This document shows positions 33,989 to 44,609 of a stretch of DNA of 64,000 nucleotides, in pieces. Positions within the stretch are counted from its first letter, which is position 1. Each line of letters starts with the position of its first letter. Position numbers and translations under genes: made by a program. The DNA is from DAOMFB01 sp963801475 (GTDB lineage: Bacteria; Acidobacteriota; Thermoanaerobaculia; UBA5066), in NCBI GenBank assembly GCA_963801475.1, contig CAWDEX010000001.1, positions 930,001 through 994,000 of the forward strand, in the 5' to 3' direction. Below the pieces are notes generated by a model. That model saw only the letters and a program-made list of their open reading frames with translations, was not told where the DNA came from and ran no database searches.

Positions 33989-34657
33989 TCACTCGGAGAT
34001 GACCTTCGTCCCGGCCGGGGGCTTCGGGGCGAAGTCCGAGAGGGGCCGGCGCGGGCCGGCCGTCTTCTGAGAGAAGGTGAAGGTCGTCCGGTTGCCGGCG
34101 CTGTCCGTCACGACGAGGCGTTTGACCTCTCCCGCCGGGGCGACCGACAGGACGAGCTGGGCAAGGTCGCCGCCCGACCTGGGGGTCAGCGAGACGTCGG
34201 CGAGGCCGTTCTCCCCGTCGGCGGCGAAGGCTTCGTATCGCGCGAGGACGGCCTCGGAGGACTCGAAGAAAAGGAGCGGCAGCCGCTCGCGGTCGGACGC
34301 CGACAGCATCTTGACGATCATCTGCCGGTCGGCCGCGACGTACTGGCGGGCGGCCTTTCCGTCGAAGGTGAAGAGCTTTCCCTCCGGGCCGTCGTACTCG
34401 AAACGGACCTGGTCCGGAGCCTGCAGCATCACGCGACCCGTCTCCGGTGCGGCCGGTGCGAACCCGGCGGGCGCGTAGGTCTGAACGAAGTTCGCGGTGA
34501 ACGACGGGCTCGAGGTGTAGGCCTTTTCGATCCGCGCGAGGATCGTCCTCGCGTCGGGGGGCGACGCATCGGCCGGCGGCGCGGGTCGGACCGCGACGGC
34601 GAGGGACGTGGCGAGCGCCAGCCGGCCGAGGATTTGCGGGGACAGCGTGCTCCTCAC
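33989..34657 (-). CDS. lolA: outer-membrane lipoprotein carrier LolA
   Basis: Periplasmic chaperone that moves lipoproteins from the inner to the outer membrane. 222 residues with an N-terminal signal (about 1-31). The LolA beta half-barrel reads SFTANFVQTY, GRVMLQAPDQVRFEYDGPEGKLFTFDGK and QYVAADRQM. Its presence supports a diderm envelope. Sequence similarity to distant LolA is modest but the strand pattern is convincing. Lies between purH and yajQ, about 20 bp from each. Confidence 0.87.
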   Translation of the reverse strand: MRSTLSPQILGRLALATSLAVAVRPAPPADASPPDARTILARIEKAYTSSPSFTANFVQTYAPAGFAPAAPETGRVMLQAPDQVRFEYDGPEGKLFTFDGKAARQYVAADRQMIVKMLSASDRERLPLLFFESSEAVLARYEAFAADGENGLADVSLTPRSGGDLAQLVLSVAPAGEVKRLVVTDSAGNRTTFTFSQKTAGPRRPLSDFAPKPPAGTKVISE

Positions 34658-34679
34658 GGTCGACGAATCTTCCCGTGCC

Positions 34680-36224
34680 TCAGTGCCGGAAGTGCCGGGT
34701 CCCCGTGAAGAGCATCGCGACGCCGGCGGCGTCGGCCGCGGCGATGGCCTCGGCGTCGCGGACGGAGCCCCCCGGCTGGACGACGGCCGTCACCCCCGCC
34801 TCCGCCAGGACCTCGAGGCCGTCAGGGAAGGGGAAGAAGGCGTCCGAGGCCGCGACGGCGCCGCGGGCGCGCACGCCCGCTTTGTCCACGGCGTCGCGGC
34901 AGGCGTCCACGCGGCTCGTCCGACCGCCGCCGATGCCGAACGTCGCGGTCTCGCCGGAGACGACGATGGCGTTCGAGACGACGGCTCTCACGACGCGGAA
35001 CGCAAACCGGAGGGCCGCTCGCTCGGCCGGCGTCGGGGCGCGCTTCGTGACGACCTTCCAGGAGGTCTCGTCGTCGGCCGCGAGGTCACCGTCTTCGACC
35101 AGGAGGCCGCCGTCGACGCCGCGGATATCGAGGCGCGGACGGGGTCCGCTCTCCGGCGCGACCGTCAGGACCCGGAGGTTCGGCTTCTTCGCGAGGATCG
35201 GCTTCGCGTCGCCCGCCACGTCGTATGCGACGACGACCTCCAGGAACTTCGCCGTCATGGCGATCGCCGCCTCCGCGTCGAGGGAGCCCGCGTAGGCGAC
35301 GACCCCGCCGAATCCGGCCACGGGGTCGGACTCCCAGGCGTTCGCAAAGGCCTCGGCCATCCGCGGCGACACCGCGGCGCCCGACGGGATCCGGTGTTTG
35401 ATGATCGTGAGGCCCCCCGGTCCGAGCGTCCGCGCCCCGAAGAGGGCGGCGTCGGCGTCCAGGTAGTTGTTGTACGAGAGCTCCTTCCCCTGGAGAACCC
35501 GGGCCCGCGCGAGGGCGGCCTCCGGGGCCGTCGGGTCGACATAGAGCGCGCCGCGCTGGTGGGGGTTCTCCCCGTAACGGAGCGTCGACGACAGGGTGAA
35601 GGTCGGCGTCACTCGCTCGACGAAGTCCCCGGCCTCTGCCTGGCGGGAGAACCAGCGCCCGATCGCGGCGTCGTACGCCGCCGTCCGCCGGAAGGCCTTC
35701 GCGGCGAGGCGTCGCCGCGTCGCCTCGGAGGTCGTGCCGGCGGCACGCAATTCCGACAAGATCTCCGCGTAGTCGGCCGGGTCGCAGAGGACGGCCACGT
35801 GGGCGTGGTTCTTGGCCGCCGCTCGCAGGAGCGATGGGCCGCCGACGTCGATCTTCTCGATGACCTCGGCGAACGAGGCGGCGCCGGACGCGACGGTCTC
35901 CTCGAACGGGTAGAGGTTCACGGCGACGACGTCGATCGGGAGGACGCCGTTCTCTCCGGCCTCGCGGGCGTCGCGGGAGGAGGAACGGTCGAAGAGGATC
36001 CCGCCGAAGACCTTCGGATGGAGCGTCTTCACGCGCCCCCCGAAGACCTCGGGGAAGGAGGTGACGTCGGAAACGGACGTGACGGCGATCCCGTCCTGGG
36101 AGAGGTACTTCGCGGTGCCGCCGGTCGAGACGATCTCGAATCCGAGGGCGGCGAGGCCGCGGGCGAACTCGACGAGGCCGGTGCGGTCGGAGACGGAGAG
36201 AAGGGCGCGGCGTGTTGCGTTCAC
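34680..36224 (-). CDS. purH: bifunctional AICAR transformylase / IMP cyclohydrolase
   Basis: Catalyses the last two steps of IMP synthesis. 514 residues. IMP cyclohydrolase domain (about 1-195) with STGGTAKYL, GGRVKTLHP and the AVNLYPFE segment; formyltransferase domain (about 200-514) with RYGENPHQ, NNYLDAD, and the catalytic Lys-His in IIKHRIPSGAA. GTG start at 36224. It stops 22 bp before lolA. Clear and complete. Confidence 0.97.
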   Translation of the reverse strand: MNATRRALLSVSDRTGLVEFARGLAALGFEIVSTGGTAKYLSQDGIAVTSVSDVTSFPEVFGGRVKTLHPKVFGGILFDRSSSRDAREAGENGVLPIDVVAVNLYPFEETVASGAASFAEVIEKIDVGGPSLLRAAAKNHAHVAVLCDPADYAEILSELRAAGTTSEATRRRLAAKAFRRTAAYDAAIGRWFSRQAEAGDFVERVTPTFTLSSTLRYGENPHQRGALYVDPTAPEAALARARVLQGKELSYNNYLDADAALFGARTLGPGGLTIIKHRIPSGAAVSPRMAEAFANAWESDPVAGFGGVVAYAGSLDAEAAIAMTAKFLEVVVAYDVAGDAKPILAKKPNLRVLTVAPESGPRPRLDIRGVDGGLLVEDGDLAADDETSWKVVTKRAPTPAERAALRFAFRVVRAVVSNAIVVSGETATFGIGGGRTSRVDACRDAVDKAGVRARGAVAASDAFFPFPDGLEVLAEAGVTAVVQPGGSVRDAEAIAAADAAGVAMLFTGTRHFRH

Positions 36225-36273
36225 AGCGGGCGGATTCTACGAGGGTCCGGGCGGGAGGGGAGGGGCGCCGCGC

Positions 36274-36888
36274 TCAGTCGCCGCGGAGGGGGTACGGACC
36301 GCCCGACACCGGGAGCTTCTGTGCGATCGACGCGTCGCCTCCGGCGGCCTTCCAGATCCACGCGAAGAGGCGCGTGGCCGTGCTGACGGCGGCGTCGTAG
36401 ACGGCGCGCGGCGGGGCCCCGGGCGAAAGGCTCGCGCCGCCGACGAGGGTCTCGGGACCCGCGAAGGGCGTCGCGGTGTAGCCGAGGAAGCGCGCCCCGT
36501 TCGGCGCCCGCGGGAGCCCGGTGGCGTCGGTCGGTCCGGCCGCGAGGAGAGCCGCCACCGCGGTTTCGTGGACGAGGCCTCCGGCCTCGTACGCCACGTC
36601 CGCGAACGGCCGGCGGCCCCGGATGGCGGCGGCGATCTGCCGCCCGGCCCGGGCGGCGGCGGCCCGGTGTGCGGCGGCGTCCCGGCTTCCCTTGTCGGCG
36701 GCAGCGGCGTCCCGGATTCCCGCCATCAGCCGCTCGCGGTGCTTCACGAGCTGGCGCTTGAAATCGGGTGGTGCGTTCGCCGCGGCGTCGGCTCCGATCA
36801 GAAGCTCCGTTGCAAGCGGCCACGCCGGGGGCGGCGCCGGGGAGGCCGGGGCGGCGAGAAGAACCGGGAGGGCCAGACGGAGAAGCAC
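36274..36888 (-). CDS. small secreted protein of unknown function
   Basis: 204 residues with a short signal peptide (about 1-18, LALPVLLAAPASPAPP). The body to about 120 is helical with three histidines in helices (His50 in VKHRERLMAGI, His74, His107 in GGLVHETAV). After that a loop-rich part ends YPLRGD. No catalytic motif recognised; a helical metal-binding fold is possible but only a guess. GTG start at 36888, 15 bp after the stop of the large outer-membrane protein and 49 bp before purH. It appears to be co-transcribed with the outer-membrane protein. Confidence 0.65.
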   Translation of the reverse strand: MLLRLALPVLLAAPASPAPPPAWPLATELLIGADAAANAPPDFKRQLVKHRERLMAGIRDAAAADKGSRDAAAHRAAAARAGRQIAAAIRGRRPFADVAYEAGGLVHETAVAALLAAGPTDATGLPRAPNGARFLGYTATPFAGPETLVGGASLSPGAPPRAVYDAAVSTATRLFAWIWKAAGGDASIAQKLPVSGGPYPLRGD

Positions 36889-36903
36889 TCGCCGGCAATC
36901 TTC

Positions 36904-39876
36904 TCAGAAGAGCTTGAGGAAGGTCAGATAGATGACGCCCCCCGTCGCTCCGCGGTTCCGCCCGACGACGGGGAGCCCTGCGTCGAGCCGTACGATCGTC
37001 GTCCAGGGTCCGGGCATCTCGGCGGTGATCCCGGCGCCGGCGAACGGGACCCGGTTGTGCCCGGCGTACTCGTCCGTCACCCACGCCTGCTCGTAGCTGG
37101 CGAGGAGCCGGAAGGTGTTCCCGAAGACGTACCCGTAGGCGCCCCGGACGATGATGGCCTCCTGCGCGCGGAGGTTCCCGGTGGAGAAGCCGGTCAGCGG
37201 CGTCCCTCCGAAGCTCCCGAACGTGTACTCCGAGAACCGGTCGGTGTTGCTCGAACCGAGCCAGGTCGTCCCCACCTTGATCAGCCGGAACCCGGGGAGC
37301 GGGAAGTCCTTCGACGCCGTCACTCCGTAGAGGCGGTACTCGGTTTTCGACGTATCCCATTCCGGGTTTCCGGGATAGCCCCACGGCCCCCAGCTGTTTC
37401 GCTTGTACCAGCCGTAGTTCCCCGAGAGCGCCCATCCCCGGACGTTCCAGAACAGGTCGGCGGAGAGTCGCAACGTTGCCCCGTCGGAGGGGACGGCGAA
37501 CTCCGGAGAGGTGTCGGAAGCGGCCTTGAAGTCGCGGTAGGAGACCCCCACCGTGAGGGTCGCCCTCAGGTGGCGCTGGAACGGCACCCCGAGGAATACG
37601 GTCGCCTGACTGCTCCGGTCCTTGACCTGCTGCGCGGGATCCTCGACGCCGGCCTCGTACCAGAAGTTGCTGCCGCGGAACAGGACGCCGAAGACGTTGG
37701 CGCCAAGGCTGAGATCCGTGCCGAAGAGGCGCGGCTCGTTGAAGGAGACGGTGAAGAGGGGCCCGCCGAAGAAGGCTTGCAGCTGCTGCTGCTTGCGCCG
37801 GAAGTTGAGGTCGATGTAGTAGGCGCCGAGGAGCGGGAGGGGGAAGCTGAAGGAGGCGTCCCAGTAGACCCCCACAAGGCCGAAGAGGCGGGAGGTCTTC
37901 GGGTCCTCGACGACGACCCTCTCTCCCTCCTTCGTCTTCTCGAGGTAACGCACGCCCTTTTCGGTGTCGCGCACCATGACGTCGTCCGAGGCCGCTGCCG
38001 CCGCGTACGCCCTGTCCCAGTCGGGCGGGTCGATGCGGACCTCCTGGAGGCGCGTCTCGGTCTCCAGCGTCGTCGTCCCGGAGAAGGTCTTCAGGATCCA
38101 GCGGGAGAGCTGGTGCGTCGGAAAGAGGAGCGGCGGTCCGCCGTCCGAGGCGCGGACCGGGCCGAACTCGGTTTCCTGGTCGACCGCCTGCATCTCACCG
38201 GTCAGGTTCAGCTGCTTCGAGCGGACCTTCAGGACAGAGAAGTCCGTTTTCGAGATATCGACCTTGCCGGCGTAGAGCGGACGGTCGGAGACCTCGGCCT
38301 TCGGCGTGAAGGCGAGAATCCAGCAGGGGGTTCCCCCGACCGTCTCCTCGCCCGCGAGCTCGTAACGGTAGGAGTCGTCGAAGGTGAGGGCGAGCGGCAG
38401 CTCCGAGACCTTCTCCGGCTGAACGAGCGGAAGCTGAGGGACCTTCTTCCCGCGCCACCTCACTCCGTTGAAGTAGGCCTCGTGCCAGACCCAGTCAGAG
38501 CCGCGACCTTTCTCGTAGAAATAGGGCCCGGCGAGCGTCAGGCTGAGCGTCGTATTCAGGTCGGCGAAACGAAACTGGATCGAGGTCTCGTTGCGCGCGA
38601 CGAAGCGGGTCCATCGCGCATCCCTCGCCGCGCGCCATACCTGGTGCTGCGCGAGGATCTCCTCGACGGTGATGCCGCGCTCTGCCGTCGCCTCCACGCG
38701 GGCTCGGGGAGCTTCGGCGGCGGATCTCTCCAGCGCGGTCAGAATCACGGCGATCGGTCCCGCGGCCGTCGAGAGGGTCAGCGTGGGGGCGTCCCGGGTC
38801 CGGGGAATCTCGAATCGCCCGGAGCGTCCCGTCGCGAGCTCGACGACCCGGAACGCGGCGTACGTCGGCGCGTCGAGGGTCAGAAGGACGGCGCCGCGAA
38901 CGGGCGCTCCGGCGGCCTCGACTCCGGGCACGAGGACGACGCCGCCCAGATCGACTCCGGAGACGAAGCGGTACGACGGAAGGGCCTGGCCGCCTGCGGT
39001 GGCCGCCTTCGCTCCGCGCGAATCGCGCCCGAAGTCGCCGTCGAGCAGCCGCCCGAACCGGATCAGCAGCCCGTCTCCGCCCGGGGGGCTGGCGACGGGC
39101 GCGGCCACGACCCGGACGCCGTCCGGCGCCGCGCGGGCGGCGAGGTCGAGCAGGGCCGCCGCGTCGGGTCGGGAGGGCGCGACGAGGACCAGGGGCCGCT
39201 CGATGCCGAGCTCCTCGGCTGCCCTTCGGAGCTCAGCGAGCTCTGGCGGGGATTCCGTGGCGTGGAGGCCGATCAGATCGAGGTACGCGGCCACGTCGTC
39301 GCGGAGAAGCGCCTGCGCGACGGCCGGGAAGAGCGCCGCGCCGGGACCCCGGTGAAACACGAGAGCGATCTGTGTCGAGGGGTTTTCCGCCCGAATGGAG
39401 GCGGCGATGAGCCGGAGGGCGAACCGCCGGGCGGGGATGTCCTCCTCCTCCAGCTTCGGAAAGCCGAGAACGAAGAGATCCGCCCCCTTCGCCGCGTTGA
39501 GGAGCCGGCCGAGGCCGGGGTAGAGTGTCTCGGGCGTCGAGGCCTCTGCGGCGCGCGGGTCGTGAGGAACTTCGGTGTCCGGAAGGTCGACCGCGAGGCC
39601 GGATTTCCAGCCGGCCTCCCGCGCGGAAGCGACCAGCGCCCGGGCCGACGCCTCCGAGGACGGGCTCGCGAACTTCGCAGCCGGGACGTCGAGGAGGATG
39701 CCCGGAGCGTTGGGGGATGGCTTCTCCGGAGCCGCCGTCGACAGGGCCTCCAACCTCGTGTCGCCCGGCCCGACGACGATCCAGGGTCCCATGAACCGGG
39801 GCGGTGAAGGAGCGGCCGCGCCCGAGAGAGCGAGCGTGAAGAAACAGGCGAGGCCCGTCGAGCGGGCCCTGTTCAT
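36904..39876 (-). CDS. 990-residue multi-domain outer-membrane protein
   Basis: Start is ATG at 39876, one base after the recA stop, with AGGAAGAGATG upstream; the longer open frame inside recA is a shadow. Signal peptide at about 1-21. Residues 25-285 form an alpha/beta region resembling a TIM barrel (ILLDVP, FVLGF, IALVFHRG, LDLIGLHA, LVLVAPSR strands). Residues 405-575 resemble a LolA/DUF4292-like half barrel (GTPCWILAFTPK, YAGKVDISKTDFSVLKV). Residues 660-990 are alternating aromatic strands of an outer-membrane barrel ending VIYLTFLKLF, with the terminal Phe recognised by the BAM machinery. No named family covers the whole protein. Function unknown. Confidence 0.85.
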   Translation of the reverse strand: MNRARSTGLACFFTLALSGAAAPSPPRFMGPWIVVGPGDTRLEALSTAAPEKPSPNAPGILLDVPAAKFASPSSEASARALVASAREAGWKSGLAVDLPDTEVPHDPRAAEASTPETLYPGLGRLLNAAKGADLFVLGFPKLEEEDIPARRFALRLIAASIRAENPSTQIALVFHRGPGAALFPAVAQALLRDDVAAYLDLIGLHATESPPELAELRRAAEELGIERPLVLVAPSRPDAAALLDLAARAAPDGVRVVAAPVASPPGGDGLLIRFGRLLDGDFGRDSRGAKAATAGGQALPSYRFVSGVDLGGVVLVPGVEAAGAPVRGAVLLTLDAPTYAAFRVVELATGRSGRFEIPRTRDAPTLTLSTAAGPIAVILTALERSAAEAPRARVEATAERGITVEEILAQHQVWRAARDARWTRFVARNETSIQFRFADLNTTLSLTLAGPYFYEKGRGSDWVWHEAYFNGVRWRGKKVPQLPLVQPEKVSELPLALTFDDSYRYELAGEETVGGTPCWILAFTPKAEVSDRPLYAGKVDISKTDFSVLKVRSKQLNLTGEMQAVDQETEFGPVRASDGGPPLLFPTHQLSRWILKTFSGTTTLETETRLQEVRIDPPDWDRAYAAAAASDDVMVRDTEKGVRYLEKTKEGERVVVEDPKTSRLFGLVGVYWDASFSFPLPLLGAYYIDLNFRRKQQQLQAFFGGPLFTVSFNEPRLFGTDLSLGANVFGVLFRGSNFWYEAGVEDPAQQVKDRSSQATVFLGVPFQRHLRATLTVGVSYRDFKAASDTSPEFAVPSDGATLRLSADLFWNVRGWALSGNYGWYKRNSWGPWGYPGNPEWDTSKTEYRLYGVTASKDFPLPGFRLIKVGTTWLGSSNTDRFSEYTFGSFGGTPLTGFSTGNLRAQEAIIVRGAYGYVFGNTFRLLASYEQAWVTDEYAGHNRVPFAGAGITAEMPGPWTTIVRLDAGLPVVGRNRGATGGVIYLTFLKLF

Positions 39877-39877
39877 T

Positions 39878-40975
39878 TCATCTCTTCCTGTCGGAGGCCG
39901 CACCCTTCGCCAGAGTAGCCGCCGCGGGCGCCGCCGGCGCCGCCGGCGACGGAGCCGCCGCGGCCACGACGTCGGACGACGGCAGGCCGAGCTTCTCCCG
40001 GATCTTCTTCTCGATCTCGCCGGCGACGTCCGGATTGTCGCGGAGGAACTGCTTGGAGTTCTCCCGCCCTTGTCCGATCCGGAGATCGCCATAGCTGAAC
40101 CAGGCACCGGATTTCTCGACGATCTTGTGCTCGAGGCCGAGGTCGATCAGCTCCCCGGTCTTCGAGATCCCTTCGCCGTAGCCGATGTCGAATTCGGCGA
40201 CCTTGAACGGAGGGGCCACCTTGTTCTTGACGACCTTCACCTTCGTCCGGGAGCCGACGACCTCCTCGCCGTCCTTGATGGCGTTGATCCGCCGGATGTC
40301 GATCCGGACCGACGAGTAGAACTTCAGGGCGCGGCCGCCGGTCGTCGTCTCGGGGTTGCCGAACATGACGCCGATCTTCTCGCGGATCTGGTTGATGAAG
40401 ATGAGCGTCGTCTTCGACTTCGAGACGACGGCCGTCAGCTTGCGGAGGGCCTGCGACATGAGGCGGGCCTGCAGGCCGACCATCGCGTCGCCCATCTCGC
40501 CTTCCAGCTCGGCCTTCGGAACGAGGGCGGCGACGGAGTCGATGACGACCACGTCCACCGCTGCCGAGCGGACGAGCGCCTCGGCGATCTCGAGGGCCTG
40601 CTCGCCCGAGTCCGGCTGGGAGACCATGAGGTTGTCGACGTCGACTCCGAGCTTCTTCGCGTAGTCGGGATCCATGGCGTGCTCGGCGTCGATGAAGGCG
40701 GCCAGACCGCCGCGCTTCTGCGCCTCCGCGATGATGTGCAGGGTCAGCGTCGTCTTGCCCGACGACTCGGGGCCGAACACCTCGACGACGCGCCCGCGGG
40801 GGACGCCACCGATGCCGAGGGCGGCGTCGACGGCGATGGAGCCCGTGGAGATGAAGTGGATCGTCTCGTGCGGCTTGTCGCCGAGGCGGACGAGCGCCCC
40901 CTTCCCGAACTGGCGGTCGATCTGCGCGACCGCCTGCTCGAGCGCCTTGAGCTTTTCCCTGCTGACTTCGACCAT
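39878..40975 (-). CDS. recA: RecA recombinase
   Basis: Homologous-recombination and SOS ATPase. 365 residues. Walker A GPESSGKT (68-75), the MAW-region VSQPDSGEQALEI, Walker B VVVIDSVAALVPK and loop 2 FINQIREKIGVMFGNPETTTGGRALKFY are intact. The C-terminal tail is Ala/Pro-rich. Start ATG at 40975 after GAGAGGA. No LexA-type SOS box is evident in the 128 bp upstream. recX or alaS, the usual neighbours, are absent; an outer-membrane protein gene follows with no gap. Confidence 0.98.
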   Translation of the reverse strand: MVEVSREKLKALEQAVAQIDRQFGKGALVRLGDKPHETIHFISTGSIAVDAALGIGGVPRGRVVEVFGPESSGKTTLTLHIIAEAQKRGGLAAFIDAEHAMDPDYAKKLGVDVDNLMVSQPDSGEQALEIAEALVRSAAVDVVVIDSVAALVPKAELEGEMGDAMVGLQARLMSQALRKLTAVVSKSKTTLIFINQIREKIGVMFGNPETTTGGRALKFYSSVRIDIRRINAIKDGEEVVGSRTKVKVVKNKVAPPFKVAEFDIGYGEGISKTGELIDLGLEHKIVEKSGAWFSYGDLRIGQGRENSKQFLRDNPDVAGEIEKKIREKLGLPSSDVVAAAAPSPAAPAAPAAATLAKGAASDRKR

Positions 40976-41103
40976 GAGGGTCCTCTCTTTCCCGCTCCCG
41001 TGAGAGACGGCGGATTATAGGTTTCGGACCGGGGCCGTTGTGGGGAAGGCGAGGACACGCCGCTGACGCGGCCCGGAAGGAACGAGCGCAAGATAGGGCC
41101 GCC

Positions 41104-41637
41104 ATGGACGGAAATCAAGGGTCGATCGCCGAACGCGCCTGGAACGACGTCTTCCGTATCGCGCCCGGCGCGACGCTTTTCGCGACGTGGTTTGGTGCCG
41201 GATTCCTCCCGGTCGCCCCCGGCACGTGGGGAAGCCTCTTCGCGATTCCCTTCGTCGAAACGGCATACCGGCTCGGCGGGCTCCCGGGTCTCCTCGCCTT
41301 CACCGCCGCGGTGTCGGCCGCGGGGATCCCGGCCGCCGGCGCCGTCGCCCGTCTTCGCGGCGAAGAGGATCCCTCTCCGGTCGTGGTCGACGAGGTGGCG
41401 GGCCAGGCGATCGCGCTCCTTCCGGTCTACGCTCTCGCGCGGAGCGGGTCGTCCCTGTGGTTCTGGGGGCTGGCGGCGACGGCGTTCATCCTCTTCCGGG
41501 CCGTCGACGTCGTGAAACCGGGGCCCGTCGGAAAGGCCGAGAAGCTCCCGGGCGGCCTCGGCGTGATGGCGGACGACCTTCTCGGCGGGTTCTTCGTAGC
41601 CCTCGTCCTCGGCGCGTTCCTGGCCCTTCTCCGATGA
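41104..41637 (+). CDS. pgpA: phosphatidylglycerophosphatase A
   Basis: Removes the phosphate from phosphatidylglycerophosphate to make phosphatidylglycerol. 177 residues from ATG at 41104, with four membrane helices. Signature motifs: GFLPVAPGTWGS, VVDEVAGQ, FRAVDVVKPGPV and LPGGLGVMADDLLGG. The upstream in-frame start at 41038 adds unrelated residues. Divergent from recA. The stop overlaps the murB ATG (ATGA). Confidence 0.92.
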   Translation: MDGNQGSIAERAWNDVFRIAPGATLFATWFGAGFLPVAPGTWGSLFAIPFVETAYRLGGLPGLLAFTAAVSAAGIPAAGAVARLRGEEDPSPVVVDEVAGQAIALLPVYALARSGSSLWFWGLAATAFILFRAVDVVKPGPVGKAEKLPGGLGVMADDLLGGFFVALVLGAFLALLR

Positions 41638-42536
41638 TTCCTCCGGAGCTCGCCTCCCTCCGGCTCGTCCTTCGCGAAAACGTGCCGCTTGCCGACCGGA
41701 CGACGCTTCGAATCGGCGGGCCGGCACGCTTCTTCGCCGAAGTCGGGGACCCCGAGGCGCTGGCCGCGCTTCTCCGGTGGGCCCGCGTCGGAGACGTGCC
41801 GGTGCTGCCTCTCGGGAAGGGGTCGAACATCCTGGTCGCGGACGAGGGATTTCCCGGCGTGGCAGTCGTCCTCTCGGGCGACTTCCGGAGCATGGCGGTC
41901 CAGGGACCGGAGGTCAGGGCGGGGGGCGGCGCCTCCCTGATGTCCCTCGCCGTCGTGGCGGAACGCGCCGGCCTCTCCGGGCTGGAAGGGCTCTCGGGTA
42001 TTCCGTCGTCGGTCGGTGGCGCCGTCCGGATCAACGCCGGTTCCTACGGGTCCGAGATCTTCGACGTCCTCGTCGTCATCGAGCTCATCTCGCGTGCGGG
42101 AGACCGGCGGACCGCTCCGGCTGCGGAGATCCCCCATGGCTACCGATGGACGGCGCTCATGGAGTCGGACGACATCGTCGTCGCGGCCACGCTCCGGCTT
42201 CGCGAGGCCGCTCCCGAGGCGATCCGAGCCCGGATGGCGGAGGTGACCGGGAAGCGGAAGTCGTCGCTCCCGCCCCGGCCGAACGCCGGGTCGATCTTCA
42301 GGAACCCTCCCGGCGACTTTGCCGGGCGCCTTCTCGAAGAGAGCGGGATGAAGGGACGGCGGGTCGGCGGCGCGGAGGTCTCGACCGTTCACGCGAACGT
42401 CATCGCGAACGTGGGCGGCGCCACGGCGAGAGACGTTCGCGCGCTGATGACGGAGATGCATCGAGCCGTGATGGATCGATTCGGCATCGACCTCGTCCCG
42501 GAGATCGAGGTCCTGCCGCCGGCTTCCGTAGAATGA
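41634..42536 (+). CDS. murB: UDP-N-acetylenolpyruvoylglucosamine reductase
   Basis: FAD enzyme that reduces UDP-GlcNAc-enolpyruvate to UDP-MurNAc. 300 residues. FAD loop LPLGKGSNILVAD, EGLSGIPSSVGGAVRINAG, and the late SIFRNPPG with the catalytic Ser, plus KGRRVGGAEVS. Start ATG at 41634 overlaps the pgpA stop by four bases. It is 4 bp before manC. Short (type II-like) form lacking the extra loop of E. coli MurB. Confidence 0.95.
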   Translation: MIPPELASLRLVLRENVPLADRTTLRIGGPARFFAEVGDPEALAALLRWARVGDVPVLPLGKGSNILVADEGFPGVAVVLSGDFRSMAVQGPEVRAGGGASLMSLAVVAERAGLSGLEGLSGIPSSVGGAVRINAGSYGSEIFDVLVVIELISRAGDRRTAPAAEIPHGYRWTALMESDDIVVAATLRLREAAPEAIRARMAEVTGKRKSSLPPRPNAGSIFRNPPGDFAGRLLEESGMKGRRVGGAEVSTVHANVIANVGGATARDVRALMTEMHRAVMDRFGIDLVPEIEVLPPASVE

Positions 42537-42540
42537 ACCG

Positions 42541-43631
42541 ATGCCGTCGTCAACTCCCCTCCGAGCCCTGATCCTCGCCGGGGGGAGCGGGACCCGGCTC
42601 TGGCCGCTCTCCACGGACGAAAGGCCGAAGCCGTTTCTGCCGTTGGCTTCGGAGAGGTCTCTCCTCTACGAGACGTTTCGCCGGGTGGCGCGCGTCGTGG
42701 GCGAGGGAAACGTCTTCGTGTCGGCCCGGACGGCGCACGCGGAGCTGGTCCGCCGCGAGCTTCCGGCGCTTCCCGAGTCGCGCCTCGTCCTCGAGCCGCT
42801 GAGGCGGAACACGGCGCCGGCGATCGCCCTGGCCGCCCTCGCGGTCGAGGCCGAGGCACCGGATGCCGTCCTCGTCGTCCTTCCGTCCGACCAGGCCGTT
42901 CGCGACGAGGAGGCGTTCATCGCCGCGCTCCGGACGGCGGTCGAGGCGGCGGAGACGGAGCACGCTTTCGTCACGCTGGGCATCCCGCCCACCCGGCCGG
43001 AGACGGGCTACGGCTACATGGAGATCGAGAGGGAAGGGCCCGCCAGGGGCCTCCCGTCGAAAGGGGCGCGGGGCGCGGCGGTTCCCGTGATTCGATTCGT
43101 GGAGAAGCCGTCGCGCGAGGTGGCCGAAGGGTTTGCGCGCGATGGACGCCATCTCTGGAATGCGGGAATCTTCGTCTTTCAGATCCCTCTTCTCCTGGAA
43201 GAGATGACGCGATCCTGCCCGGCGATCCTCGACGCGGTCAGTCGCGCCCACGCGGCCCGGAGCGCGGGAGATTCCGCTTCTTTCGAGGATTCGTTCTCCG
43301 CCGCTCCGTCGGTCTCGGTCGACTACGCGGTGATGGAAAAGGCGCCGTTCGTCCTCACGGTGCCGTGCGCCTGCGGCTGGACCGACCTCGGCTCGTGGGA
43401 GGCGGTCTGGGCCTTCCGGATCCCGGACGCCCGCGGGAACGTCGGGGAAGGCGGGGTCGCCTCGATCGACGCGGCGAACAACCTCGTGCTCGCCGGCGGC
43501 CGGCCCGTCTGCGTCATCGGCCTGTCGGACATAGCGGTCGTCGATTCGCCGGAAGGGCTCCTGGTGGCGCGGCGCGACGCGTCGGACGAGCTCCGCCGCT
43601 GGGTCGAGTCCCGGACGCCGGGGAGAAAGAC

Positions 43632-43635
<4 letters not shown>
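42541..43635 (+). CDS. manC: mannose-1-phosphate guanylyltransferase
   Basis: Makes GDP-mannose from mannose 1-phosphate and GTP. 364 residues. N-terminal LILAGGSGTRLWPLS (10-24), RPKPFLPL, VLEPLRRNTAPAI, LPSDQAV, TGYGYMEI and the FVEKPSREVA segment are all present. There is no C-terminal phosphomannose isomerase domain, so it is the monofunctional form. Ends GTGA, overlapping the moxR start. Product probably feeds the polysaccharide genes at 47.8-56.2 kb. Confidence 0.93.
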
Positions 43636-44597
<962 letters not shown>

Positions 44598-44609
44598 CGG
44601 AGGACTCCG

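Noticed and set aside
40976..41103. LexA/SOS box before recA
   Set aside because: No dyad of the known E. coli, Bacillus or alphaproteobacterial types is visible in this gap.
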